Source of the DNA: Alphaproteobacteria bacterium HGW-Alphaproteobacteria-4
GTDB lineage: Bacteria > Pseudomonadota > Alphaproteobacteria > Rhodobacterales > Rhodobacteraceae
Assembly: GCA_002842855.1 (NCBI GenBank)
Contig: PHEE01000011.1
Span: forward strand, 62,001-126,000
Length of the DNA stretch: 64,000 nt
Direction: 5' to 3'
Positions within the stretch are counted from its first letter, which is position 1. Each line of letters starts with the position of its first letter. The position numbers and the translations under genes were made by a program. The notes below the pieces were generated by a model. The model was not told where the DNA came from. It searched no databases and worked only from the letters and a program-made list of their open reading frames with translations. This document shows positions 34,524-43,298 of the stretch, in pieces.

Positions 34524-36171
34524 ATGAAACGCAATTTCTACAAGTCGACCACCGCGCTGGTCATGACCCTTTCGCTCTTTCAACCCGTTGTCGCAATGGC
34601 GCAGGAGCCCGTGACGATCGAATGCACGCCCCAACTGATCACAGATGGCGTGCCCTGCCTCGACCCGCTTACGAAGCTGCTGGTTGCTCCGCAGGCGGAT
34701 CTGAAGAAAGACAACAAGCCAGACAAGGCCGACAAGGCACCTAGGCCGCTGGCTGCAGAAGAGGCACAGGCCGCAGCTGCGGCAGCTGAAGCCGAGAAAG
34801 CCGCCGCAAAAGCGCTGGCTGACGAAGCCAAGGCCCGCCGCAGCCGAAGCCGAGCGCGCAAAAGCCGCCGACGATAGCGCCGCCGCAAAGGCGTTGGCGG
34901 ATGCTGAGGCGGCCGCCGCAGCCGAAGCCGCAGCTACCGCAGAAGCCGCAGCCGCTGCCCAGGCCGCTACCGCTGCCGAGGCAAAGCAAAAGGCCGATGA
35001 TGCTGCCGCACGCGCGCAAGCCGAGGCAGCGAAGCCGTTGGTTTTGCCGCCTTGCGACCCGCTGCTTCCCGGTGTTGTCTGCGGGGCCGCGGAAGTGCTT
35101 CCGGAGGCACCGCAGGCGAGCGTACCCGATGTGCCCACCGCCGCGCCCGAGACCGAAGCCGCGAAGGCCGCCGATAGTGTGGTTCCCGAGGCAGATGTCG
35201 TGACCCGGACCGTGACCGAATCCGATCACCGCTCGAGCAGACAAGAGTTTGACAACGCCGTGAGTGCCGCACCAAAAGCCGACAGCGGCGGCCTGACCAA
35301 TCTTGAAAAAGCGGGTCTGTTGCTGCTTGGCGCGGTGGTCGTTGGCGCGATCCTGAAGAACAATGAAAAGGTCGTTGCCAACACCGGTGATCGCGTGATC
35401 GTCCAGGACCAATACGGCGACTACCGTGTCTACAAGGACGATGACGTGTTGCTGATGCAGCCGGGCGCGACCGTGCGCACCGAGACCTTTGGTGACGGCT
35501 CGACCCGGTCTTTCGTGACCCGCGCCGACGGCACCCAGATCGTGACCATCCGCGATGCCCAAGGTCGGGTGCAGCGACGCGTGCATGTCGGCGTGGACGG
35601 GCTTGAAACGACGCTGATCGATGATACGCGAACTGTCGAAGTGGTTGACCTGCGCACGCTGCCGAAGCCCGAACCGCGTCTGTTCAATTACGTCGCTACC
35701 GCCGACAATGATGCCCTGCGCCGCGCGCTTCTGGCTGCCGACCAGCGGCAGGCGGACCGTTCGTTCAGCCTGCGCCAGATCCGCGACATTCGCGAAGTGC
35801 GCGCGTTGGCGCTCGAGATCAATCTTGAGGCAATCACCTTCGAGACCGGTTCAGCCGCGATTCCGCCTGTTCAGGCAGAACGGTTGCGCCAGTTGGGCAG
35901 CCTCATGGCTGATCTGGTGGCGCTTGATCCGCGCGAGGTGTTCCTGATCGAAGGCCATACCGACGCCATCGGCGAACCGGCCTACAACCTTGCCCTGTCT
36001 GACCGGCGTGCCGAAACCGTTGCGCTCGCGCTTTCCGAGTATTTCGGCGTTCCGCCCGAAAACATGGTGGTGCAGGGCTATGGCGAGCAATTCCTGAAAA
36101 TCCGCACCCTCGACGCCGAACGCCTGAATCGTCGCGTGGCGGTGCGAAGGATCACCGGGTTGCTGAACTAG
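34524..36171 (+). pseudogene. OmpA family protein gene with a one-base frameshift
   Basis: The first frame (from ATG 34524) gives a signal peptide cut after VVAMA and an Ala/Glu-rich stretch, and stops at 34877. The second frame continues the same Ala/Glu-rich stretch (AAEAERAKAADDSAAAK), then a transmembrane-like segment (EKAGLLLLGAVVVGAI), a beta-rich middle part, and a C-terminal OmpA domain (FLIEGHTDAIG, NRRVAVRRI). Removing one C from CCC at 34834-34836 restores a single frame. The second frame alone has no ATG and no signal peptide. This is a recent mutation or a sequencing error. An 18-bp direct repeat (34835-34852 and 34913-34930) lies at the site. Confidence 0.85.
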
Positions 36172-36719
36172 GCCTGCTTGCGCCGCCAAAGCCGCGCAAA
36201 GGCGCGCCCGACCGGGGCGCGCCAGCGGCTGCCGGGTCGCAGGAAGCGGTCGCAGAACAGGCCCCAGATAGCGCCCGCAAGGACCTGCCAGATGTTATGC
36301 GCACCCGCCTCGATGCGCGAGGCACCCGTGTAGGCGGCCGCCAGGATCACAACGGTCTTGGCCACGGGGTTGCCGGTAATGCAGCTTTGCACCAGCGCGC
36401 TTGCGCCAAAAGCCGCGGTTGCGGTGTGGCCCGAGGGGAAACCCTTCAACCCGCCATTTGGGCGGCGGTTGATTTCGGCATCGCCCAAGGCAATCTTGGT
36501 GCCGTGCAGGCCGGTGAACATGACCGCATAGCGCCCGAGGTATTCGCCCACGTCGCCGTTGAGCACCGAACACCCGATTGCCAGTATCGGCAGCGCAATC
36601 TGCAAGTTGTCGCCGTAGCGCTCGGCATCGCGCGGGGTTGCGGCGATCACCAGCGCCAGCGCCACCATGATGATCGCCACGCGCGAACGCATGGAAAGGC
36701 GGCGGGCGGCAGCAAGCAT
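36168..36719 (-). CDS. PAP2-family phosphatase
   Basis: Type 2 phosphatidic acid phosphatase superfamily, 183 residues with about five hydrophobic segments. The three PAP2 signature blocks are visible: NRRPNG in place of KxxxxxxRP, PSGH, and SRIEAGAH in place of SRxxxxxH. The start ATG 36719 has GGAG upstream. Its stop overlaps that of the OmpA gene. It could act on lipid phosphates or undecaprenyl pyrophosphate. Confidence 0.82.
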   Translation of the reverse strand: MLAAARRLSMRSRVAIIMVALALVIAATPRDAERYGDNLQIALPILAIGCSVLNGDVGEYLGRYAVMFTGLHGTKIALGDAEINRRPNGGLKGFPSGHTATAAFGASALVQSCITGNPVAKTVVILAAAYTGASRIEAGAHNIWQVLAGAIWGLFCDRFLRPGSRWRAPVGRAFARLWRRKQA

Positions 36720-36849
36720 GAACGGCTCCGGCGTAAGGCAGAACGAGCCGCCTTCTAGCCGCTCTCCGCGCGCCGGTAAACCGCCTTTGGCGCATTGCAG
36801 TCGGTCGGGCTGTGCCCGTTCGGCCATTCAAGATCAATCAATTCTTGCA

Positions 36850-36863
36850 TTGACTCAGATCAG
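36850..36863 (+). promoter_or_regulatory. Candidate FNR/NNR-type box upstream of nnrU
   Basis: TTGAC-TCAG-ATCAG, a match to the FNR/NnrR family consensus TTGAY-N4-RTCAA except the last base. It is centred about 71 nt before nnrU, a usual activating distance. Confidence 0.5.
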
Positions 36864-36927
36864 TCCTGGGCAGCGCAGCAAATGGGTTTACTTGCGGCGG
36901 GCGGATTGCGCCGCTAGCTTCCGGCCC

Positions 36928-37629
36928 ATGACACATGGGCTTTTGCAAGGCTGGGGCGAGTTGGCGGCGGCGTTTGGCGCCTTTTTCCTGTCGCACGCGC
37001 TGCCCGCAAGGCCCGCGCTCAAGGCGCGCGTGGTGGCGGTGCTGGGGCGGGCGGGGTATGGCGTGGCTTTCTCGACCCTCTCGACGGTGCTGCTTTACTG
37101 GCTGATCGTCGCTACCGGGCGCGCGCCGTATCTGGAACTTTGGGCACCCGCGCCCTGGCAGCGCTGGCTGGTCAACCTCGTGATGCCGCTGGTACTCTTT
37201 TTGGGCTGCTACGGGGTCGGTGCCGCCAACCCTTTCGCCTTCGAGGGCCGGGCCGCCGGGTTCGACCCCCTGCGCCCGGGCATTGCGGGGGTCACGCGGC
37301 AGCCGTTGCTCTGGGCGCTGCTTTTGTGGTCGCTGGCGCATCTGGCAGCAAATGGCGACGTTGCGCACGGGCTGATGTTTGGCGCCTTCGCACTTCTGGC
37401 GGCGGCGGGGTTTGCGCTGGTCGAGCGGCGGCGGCGGCGCGCGATGGGCGCCGCCGAATGGGCGCGGCTGACCGCCCGCACCGGCCTTCTGCCACTTGCG
37501 GCGCTGCTGCGCGGGCGCTGGCGGCCCTCGGCGCCGCCCCCGGCAGGGCGCGCGGTGCTGGCGCTGGCCATCTGGGGCGCGTTCATCTGGTTGCACCCGA
37601 TCATCATCGGGCTTTCGCCGTTACCTTAG
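36928..37629 (+). CDS. nnrU: NnrU family membrane protein
   Basis: Integral membrane protein of 233 residues with about six helices. The NnrU landmarks are the N-terminal FFLSHALPARP, GRAGYGVAFS in the second helix, and HPLL/QPLLW-type residues mid-protein. In denitrifiers NnrU is needed for nitrite and nitric oxide reduction and is controlled by NnrR. No nir or nor gene is in the window. It overlaps the convergent SDR gene by 9 nt. Confidence 0.88.
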   Translation: MTHGLLQGWGELAAAFGAFFLSHALPARPALKARVVAVLGRAGYGVAFSTLSTVLLYWLIVATGRAPYLELWAPAPWQRWLVNLVMPLVLFLGCYGVGAANPFAFEGRAAGFDPLRPGIAGVTRQPLLWALLLWSLAHLAANGDVAHGLMFGAFALLAAAGFALVERRRRRAMGAAEWARLTARTGLLPLAALLRGRWRPSAPPPAGRAVLALAIWGAFIWLHPIIIGLSPLP

Positions 37630-38481
37630 GCTTTCTGCCTTAAGCACCGCCGCAAGCCCCTCGTGGTAACTGGGATAGGCCAGCCGCACCCCCAGTTCGT
37701 GCTTGATCCTGTCGTTTCGCACCCGCTTGCTTTCAGCGTAGAAACTGCGGGCCATCGGCGGCAGGTCGGCTTTGGCGTAGGGCACGGCTGGCGGCGGCGG
37801 CAGGCCAAGCAGGGCGGCTGCGTGGGTGATCACATCCTCGGGCGGCGCGGGGTCATCATCGCAGACGTTATAGATGGCGCCGGGGTTTGGCCGGGCGATC
37901 GAGGCGGCCAGCACGGCTGCGATATCGTCTACATGGATGCGCGAAAACACCTGGCCGGGCTTGATGATCCGTTGCGCGGTGCCACCCCGGATCTTTTCGA
38001 AAGGCCCGCGACCGGGGCCATAAATGCCGGCCAGCCGGAATATGTGCAGCGGCAAGCCGCATCGCGCGGCGAGCGTCTGCCACGCCGCTTCTGCCTGCAC
38101 CCGCGCCTTGCCGCGCTCGGTGGCCGGGGTGAGGGGGGTTGCCTCATCGACCCAGCCGCCGCCGTGGTCGCCATAGACTCCGGTGGTCGAAAGGTATCCG
38201 ACCCACTCCAGATGCGGTGCCGCGTCGGCCAAGGCTTCGGCCTCGGAGGCCAGAACCGGGTCGCCGCCCGGCCCCGGCGCGATGGAGGTAAGCACATGCG
38301 TGGCCCCGGCAAGCACCGGACCAAGCGGGGTGCCGGGCCATAAAACAGGCTCTATTCCAGCGGAAACAAGCAATTCCATTCGCCCCCGCGTGGTTCCAAT
38401 GATGCGCCAGCCCTGCGGCAGCAGCAGCCGTGCCAGTGCCTGCGCCGAATATCCGTGCCCGAGTGAGAGAAGGGTTTTCAT
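37621..38481 (-). CDS. NAD-dependent epimerase/dehydratase (SDR) family protein
   Basis: Extended SDR fold of 286 residues. It has an atypical cofactor loop SLGHGYSAQALA, YLSTTGVYGDHGG carrying the Tyr-x-x-x-Lys-like region, and FRLAGIYGPGRGP. Related to YeeZ-type proteins of unknown substrate. The start is taken at ATG 38481; the frame runs further upstream without similarity. It is divergent from adenine deaminase. Confidence 0.85.
   Translation of the reverse strand: MKTLLSLGHGYSAQALARLLLPQGWRIIGTTRGRMELLVSAGIEPVLWPGTPLGPVLAGATHVLTSIAPGPGGDPVLASEAEALADAAPHLEWVGYLSTTGVYGDHGGGWVDEATPLTPATERGKARVQAEAAWQTLAARCGLPLHIFRLAGIYGPGRGPFEKIRGGTAQRIIKPGQVFSRIHVDDIAAVLAASIARPNPGAIYNVCDDDPAPPEDVITHAAALLGLPPPPAVPYAKADLPPMARSFYAESKRVRNDRIKHELGVRLAYPSYHEGLAAVLKAESLR
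38342..38355 (+). repeat. Copy of recurrent RAAACAGNCTCTAW motif
   Basis: AAAACAGGCTCTAT inside the SDR gene. In the sense direction it encodes IEPVL with the rare Ile codon ATA. Confidence 0.55.
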
Positions 38482-38568
38482 GCCCTGACTATCGGCAGCC
38501 CGCCCGGCCCGCGCAAGCGTCATCACAACGTCACTTGCAAGCTCTGCGCGGCGGTGGCAGATTTCGGC

Positions 38569-40371
38569 ATGGAAAATCACACTTCATTCAAAACCTGGGC
38601 CGGGGCCGCGCCAAAGCTGGTTGCCGTTGCCGCAGGCCGCGCTTTTGCCGACGTGGTCATTCGTGGCGGCCAATGGGTCAACGTGCACAGCCGCGAGGTT
38701 CTGCCCGGTCACGACATCGCAATTACCGAGGGGCGCTTTGCCTGCATTGCCCCCGACCTTTCGCACGCCATCGGCCCCGAAACCGAGGTGATCGAGGCGC
38801 GGGGCCGCTTTATGCTGCCCGGCCTTTGCGATGCGCATATGCACATTGAAAGCGGCATGCTGACCCCGGCCGAATTTGCCGCCGCCGTCATCCCCCACGG
38901 CACCACCAGCATGTTCACCGACCCGCACGAGATTGCCAACGTGCTTGGCCTTGCGGGTGTGCGGATGATGCATGACGAGGCGTTGTTGCAGCCTGTCAAC
39001 ATCTTCACCCAGATGCCATCGTGCGCACCCTCGGCGCCGGGGCTGGAGACGACCGGGTTCGAGATCACCCCTGCGGATGTCGCCGAGGCGATGGGCTGGC
39101 CCGGCATCATTGGTTTGGGCGAGATGATGAATTTCCCGGGCGTCGTTGCGGGTGACACCAAGATGCTGGCCGAGATTGCCGCCACTCAGGCCGCAGGCAA
39201 GACCGTGGGCGGCCACTATGCCAGCCCCGATCTTGGCCGCGCCTTTGCCGCCTATGTGGCGGGCGGGCCAGCCGACGACCACGAGGGAACCTGCGAGGCT
39301 GATGCGATTGCCCGTGTTCGGCAGGGAATGCGGTCGATGATGCGGCTTGGCAGCGCGTGGTATGACGTTGCAGCGCAGATAACCGCCGTAACCGAAAAGC
39401 GGCTTGATCCGCGTAACTTCATCCTGTGCACCGATGATTGCCATTCGGGCACACTGGTGCACGAGGGCCACATGAACCGCGTCTACCGCCACGCGGTCGC
39501 CTGTGGCTGTGACCCGCTGGTGGCGCTGCAAATGTGCACGATCAACACCGCCACCCATTTCGGGCTGGAACGCGAATTGGGCTCGATCACGCCCGGGCGG
39601 CGGGCCGATCTGATCCTGACCTCGGATTTGCGCGCGCTGCCGGTCGAGCTGGTGATCGCGCGCGGGGTGACGGTGGCGCGGGATGGCGTGCTTTTGGCCA
39701 AATGCCCGCATTACCCCTGGCCCGATGCAGCTCGGCACACGGTGCACCTTGGCAAGCCCCTGACCGCGCAGGATTTCGCCATTGCAGCCCCGAAGGGCGC
39801 CAATACCGTGACCGCCCGCGTCATCGGCGTGGTTGAAAATCAGGCGCCGACCAAGGCGCTGACCGCCGAGATGGAGGTGGCCGATGGCATTGTGCCCGCC
39901 GACCCCGCCCGCGATCTTGCACAGATCGCGCTGGTGGAACGGCACCGGGGCACCGGCGGCGTGGTCAACGGCTTTGTTTCGGGCTTTGGCTACGCGGGCC
40001 GCATGGCAATGGCCTCAACCGTGGCGCATGACAGCCACCACATGATTGCTGTTGGCACCGACCGCGAAATGATGGCCGCCGCTGCCAACCGCCTTGGCCA
40101 ACTGGGCGGCGGTATCACGGTCTGGAAGGATGGCGCCGAAATTGCCCATGTAGCGCTGCCGATCGCGGGGCTGATGTCGGATGCCCCCGCCGCCGAGGTC
40201 GCCGCCGCAGCCGCGCGCATGGTGGCCGCGATGGCCGAATGTGGCTGCACGCTCAACAATGCCTATATGCAGCACAGCCTGCTGGCCCTCGTCGTGATCC
40301 CGGAACTTCGGATCTCCGACCTTGGCCTTGTGGATGTGACCACCTTTCAATTGACGGATCTTTTCGCATGA
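38569..40371 (+). CDS. ade: Adenine deaminase
   Basis: Amidohydrolase that converts adenine to hypoxanthine. Visible metal-site and family motifs are DAHMHIESGM, HGTTSMFTDPHEI, and CTDDCHSG. Length is 600 residues from ATG 38569; a GTG 5 codons upstream is the alternative. Its stop overlaps the ATG of the AMP nucleosidase gene. Together they convert AMP to adenine and then hypoxanthine. Confidence 0.95.
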   Translation: MENHTSFKTWAGAAPKLVAVAAGRAFADVVIRGGQWVNVHSREVLPGHDIAITEGRFACIAPDLSHAIGPETEVIEARGRFMLPGLCDAHMHIESGMLTPAEFAAAVIPHGTTSMFTDPHEIANVLGLAGVRMMHDEALLQPVNIFTQMPSCAPSAPGLETTGFEITPADVAEAMGWPGIIGLGEMMNFPGVVAGDTKMLAEIAATQAAGKTVGGHYASPDLGRAFAAYVAGGPADDHEGTCEADAIARVRQGMRSMMRLGSAWYDVAAQITAVTEKRLDPRNFILCTDDCHSGTLVHEGHMNRVYRHAVACGCDPLVALQMCTINTATHFGLERELGSITPGRRADLILTSDLRALPVELVIARGVTVARDGVLLAKCPHYPWPDAARHTVHLGKPLTAQDFAIAAPKGANTVTARVIGVVENQAPTKALTAEMEVADGIVPADPARDLAQIALVERHRGTGGVVNGFVSGFGYAGRMAMASTVAHDSHHMIAVGTDREMMAAAANRLGQLGGGITVWKDGAEIAHVALPIAGLMSDAPAAEVAAAAARMVAAMAECGCTLNNAYMQHSLLALVVIPELRISDLGLVDVTTFQLTDLFA

Positions 40372-41843
40372 ACGACCAACTGCCGATCATCAGCCCCGAG
40401 GCGCTGCCGCCCGAGCTTTTCACCAACGCCGCCGAGGCGGTGGCGCGGCTCGAAGAGCTTTACAGTCAGGCTACCGATTTCCTGCTGGAAAAATTTGGCG
40501 AAACCCTTTCGGCGCGCCGTCCGGTGGCGCGGTTTCGTGCCTATTACCCCGAAGTGCGCATTACCTCGTCGAGCCACGCCAAGGCCGATAGCCGTCTTGC
40601 CTGGGGCTATGTTTCGCACCCTGGCACCTATAGCGCCACCATCACCCGGCCCGATCTGTTTCGCAGCTACCTGACCCAGCAGCTTGGCCTGATCATTCGC
40701 AATCACGGTGTCTCGGTGCAGGTTGGGCTTTCGAGCACGCCGATGCCGGTGCATTTCGCGCTTTCCGCCGTGCCTTCGGTTTCGGTGCCGCAAGAAGGTG
40801 TGCTCGATTTCTCGTTGCGCGACGTGTTCGACGTGCCTTCGCTGGCCAGCATGGACGATGACATCGTCAATGGCACTGCCGGTCCGAACCCGGATGGGTC
40901 GGGCCACCTTGCGCCGTTTACCGCACAGCGGGTTGATTACTCGCTGGCGCGGCTGTCGCACTACACAGCAACCGCACCCGAGCATTTCCAGAACTTCGTG
41001 CTGTTCACCAACTATCAGTTCTATGTTGATGAGTTCGAGGCGCTTGCGCGGCGCGCGCTGGCTGACCCCGATGGCGGTTACACCAGCTTTGTCGTTCCCG
41101 GCAATGCCGAGATCACGGCGCCTGACCAACCGCTGCCGACGCTTGCGAAACTGCCGCAAATGCCCAGCTACCACCTCAAGCGCGCGGACGGGCAGGGCGT
41201 AACCCTGGTCAACATCGGCGTTGGCCCCTCGAACGCAAAAACCGCCACCGACCATATCGCGGTGCTGCGCCCGCATGCCTGGCTGATGGTTGGCCACTGC
41301 GCCGGCTTGCGCAACAGCCAAAGCCTTGGCGATTTCGTGTTGGCCCATGCCTATCTGCGCGAAGACCATGTGCTTGATGACGATCTGCCGGTTTGGGTGC
41401 CGATCCCTGCGCTGGCCGAAATTCAGATTGCGTTGCAAGAGGCGGTCGCCGAGGTGACGCGGCTTGAAGGGTTCGAGCTCAAGCGCATCATGCGCACCGG
41501 CACCGTGGCCACCATCGACAACCGCAACTGGGAACTGCGCGACCAGTCTGGCCCGGTGCAGCGGCTTTCGCAATCTCGCGCGATCGCGCTTGATATGGAA
41601 AGCGCCACCATCGCTGCCAACGGTTTCCGCTTCCGGGTGCCCTACGGCACCTTGCTGTGCGTTTCCGACAAGCCGCTGCATGGCGAGTTGAAACTGCCTG
41701 GTATGGCAACTGATTTCTACAAGACCCAGGTGGCGAACCATCTGCAAATCGGGGTGCGGGCGATGGAAAAGCTGCGCGAAATGCCGCTGGAGCGTATCCA
41801 CAGCCGCAAACTGCGCAGTTTTGAGGAAACCGCGTTCCTGTGA
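40368..41843 (+). CDS. amn: AMP nucleosidase
   Basis: Cleaves AMP to adenine and ribose 5-phosphate. The N-terminal domain precedes a phosphorylase-like catalytic domain, with NIGVGPSNAKTATDHIAVLRPHAWLMVGHCAGLR-type core (visible in parts: GHCAGLRNSQ, AIALDMESAT). The 491 residues match the family. The start ATG 40368 overlaps ade by 4 nt. Product feeds directly to the upstream deaminase. Confidence 0.95.
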   Translation: MNDQLPIISPEALPPELFTNAAEAVARLEELYSQATDFLLEKFGETLSARRPVARFRAYYPEVRITSSSHAKADSRLAWGYVSHPGTYSATITRPDLFRSYLTQQLGLIIRNHGVSVQVGLSSTPMPVHFALSAVPSVSVPQEGVLDFSLRDVFDVPSLASMDDDIVNGTAGPNPDGSGHLAPFTAQRVDYSLARLSHYTATAPEHFQNFVLFTNYQFYVDEFEALARRALADPDGGYTSFVVPGNAEITAPDQPLPTLAKLPQMPSYHLKRADGQGVTLVNIGVGPSNAKTATDHIAVLRPHAWLMVGHCAGLRNSQSLGDFVLAHAYLREDHVLDDDLPVWVPIPALAEIQIALQEAVAEVTRLEGFELKRIMRTGTVATIDNRNWELRDQSGPVQRLSQSRAIALDMESATIAANGFRFRVPYGTLLCVSDKPLHGELKLPGMATDFYKTQVANHLQIGVRAMEKLREMPLERIHSRKLRSFEETAFL

Positions 41844-41974
41844 CGCGGCAGAATCCGGCGCCGCGAGGTGAAAATCGCTTGCCATGATTCGCAAAAACGT
41901 GTGTTACAAGCCGGTAAACCGTGAAAACGGCCAATTTACCCCTGCCAAAATGGGGCCAGCGAGGAGACAGACCA

Positions 41975-42262
41975 ATGTCGAAGCCATTGACCAAAACCCA
42001 GCTTGTTGCCGCCGTTGCTGCTGCAATGGGCGCGGACAAGAAAACCGCCAACGCCGCGCTTGATGCCATTGCTACCGTGGTCACCGCAGAAGTCGCCGCC
42101 GGCGGCGCGGTAACGCTGCCGGGTGTTGGCAAGATCTCGTGCCGCGCACGCCCCGAGCGCCAGGTGCGCAACCCCGCCACCGGCGAGACCCTTACCAAGG
42201 CTGCTGACAAGCAGGTCAAGATTGCCGTCGCGAAGGCGTTGAAAGACAGCGTCAACGGCTGA
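41975..42262 (+). CDS. HU family DNA-binding protein
   Basis: A 95-residue HU/IHF fold protein. The N-terminus MSKPLTKTQLVAAVA is followed by the DNA-binding arm with GVGKISCRARPERQVRNPATGE. The start ATG 41975 has GAGGAG 8 nt upstream. The C-terminal tail is lysine- and alanine-rich. Nucleoid organisation is its likely role. It has its own terminator downstream. Confidence 0.95.
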   Translation: MSKPLTKTQLVAAVAAAMGADKKTANAALDAIATVVTAEVAAGGAVTLPGVGKISCRARPERQVRNPATGETLTKAADKQVKIAVAKALKDSVNG

Positions 42263-42302
42263 TTCTGCGCCGTGCCCCTTGCGGGGTGCCGCAATTCCGA
42301 TA

Positions 42303-42335
42303 GGGTCGCCTCCGGGGCCGGGGGTGGCCCTTTTT
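42303..42335 (+). terminator. Intrinsic terminator of the HU gene
   Basis: Stem GGGTCGCC/GGTGGCCC (with G-T pairs) followed by TTTTTG. It lies between the HU stop and the next ATG. Confidence 0.75.
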
Positions 42336-42348
42336 GTTTGGTGATCGC

Positions 42349-43215
42349 ATGGATATTCGCGCAATCCTGATGGGGCTGGCCTTTGCCTTCATGTGGTCCT
42401 CGGCCTTCACCTCGGCGCGGATGATCGTGGCCGATGCGCCACCGCTGACCGCGCTCGCGGCGCGGTTTTTGGTCTCGGGGGTGGTTGCGGTCGCCATCGC
42501 GCTGGCGCTTGGGCAGAGCTTCCGGCTGAACCGTGCGCAATGGCGCGCCACCTTGATTTTCGGCATCAGCCAGAACGCACTTTACCTTGGCCTGAACTTC
42601 GTCGCGATGCAGTGGGTGCAGGCAAGCCTTGCCGCCATCATCGCCTCGGCGATGCCGTTGCTGGTGGCGCTGGTGGGGTGGCTCTTTCTGGGCCAGAGGC
42701 TGCGGCCGCTGGGGGTATTCGGCATGCTGGCCGGGGTTGCGGGGGTGGTGCTGATCATGGGTGCGCGGCTTTCAGGCGGGGTTGACCCGCTGGGGGTGGC
42801 GATGTGCCTGGTGGCGTCGCTGGCACTGGCCGCCGCCACGCTTTCCGTCAAGGGCGCGTCGTCGGGCGGCAATGTGATGATGATCGTGGGCCTGCAAATG
42901 TTTGTCGGTGCGGCGATTCTGATCGTGGCGGCATTCGTGTTTGAAGATTTCACCGTGCACTGGTCAGGGCGGCTCATCGGCGCGTTCGCCTACACCACGT
43001 TGGTGCCCGGAGTGCTGGCAACATGGGTCTGGTTCTGGCTGGTGGCGCGGATCGGCGCGGTCAAGGCCTCGACCTTCCATTTCCTCAACCCGTTCTTCGG
43101 CGTCGCGGTCGCCGCGGTGCTGCTGAGCGAGCGGGTCGGTCCATTGGATGTGCTGGGTGTGGCCGTGATCGCGGGTGGCATTCTTGCGGTGCAGATTTCG
43201 CGCGTGGCGGTGTAA
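42349..43215 (+). CDS. EamA/DMT superfamily transporter
   Basis: A 288-residue protein with ten predicted helices in two EamA repeats. The N-terminal repeat begins GLAFAFMWSSAFTSARM; the second shows TTLVPGVLATWVWFWLV and ends with FFGVAVAAVLLSE. The substrate is unknown (amino acid or metabolite export is usual). ATG 42349 lies just after the HU terminator. Confidence 0.88.
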   Translation: MDIRAILMGLAFAFMWSSAFTSARMIVADAPPLTALAARFLVSGVVAVAIALALGQSFRLNRAQWRATLIFGISQNALYLGLNFVAMQWVQASLAAIIASAMPLLVALVGWLFLGQRLRPLGVFGMLAGVAGVVLIMGARLSGGVDPLGVAMCLVASLALAAATLSVKGASSGGNVMMIVGLQMFVGAAILIVAAFVFEDFTVHWSGRLIGAFAYTTLVPGVLATWVWFWLVARIGAVKASTFHFLNPFFGVAVAAVLLSERVGPLDVLGVAVIAGGILAVQISRVAV

Positions 43216-43298
43216 CGCCTGGCGCGCGGAATTGTCATTTGATCCGGAGCGGGTTGGCGCGCCTATAGTTGGCGCCAAAGCAGGTAACGGGATCGCGC

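Noticed and set aside
34834-34840. Programmed +1 frameshift in the OmpA-family gene
   Set aside because: No slippery heptamer, rare codon or stimulatory structure is evident; an indel is simpler.
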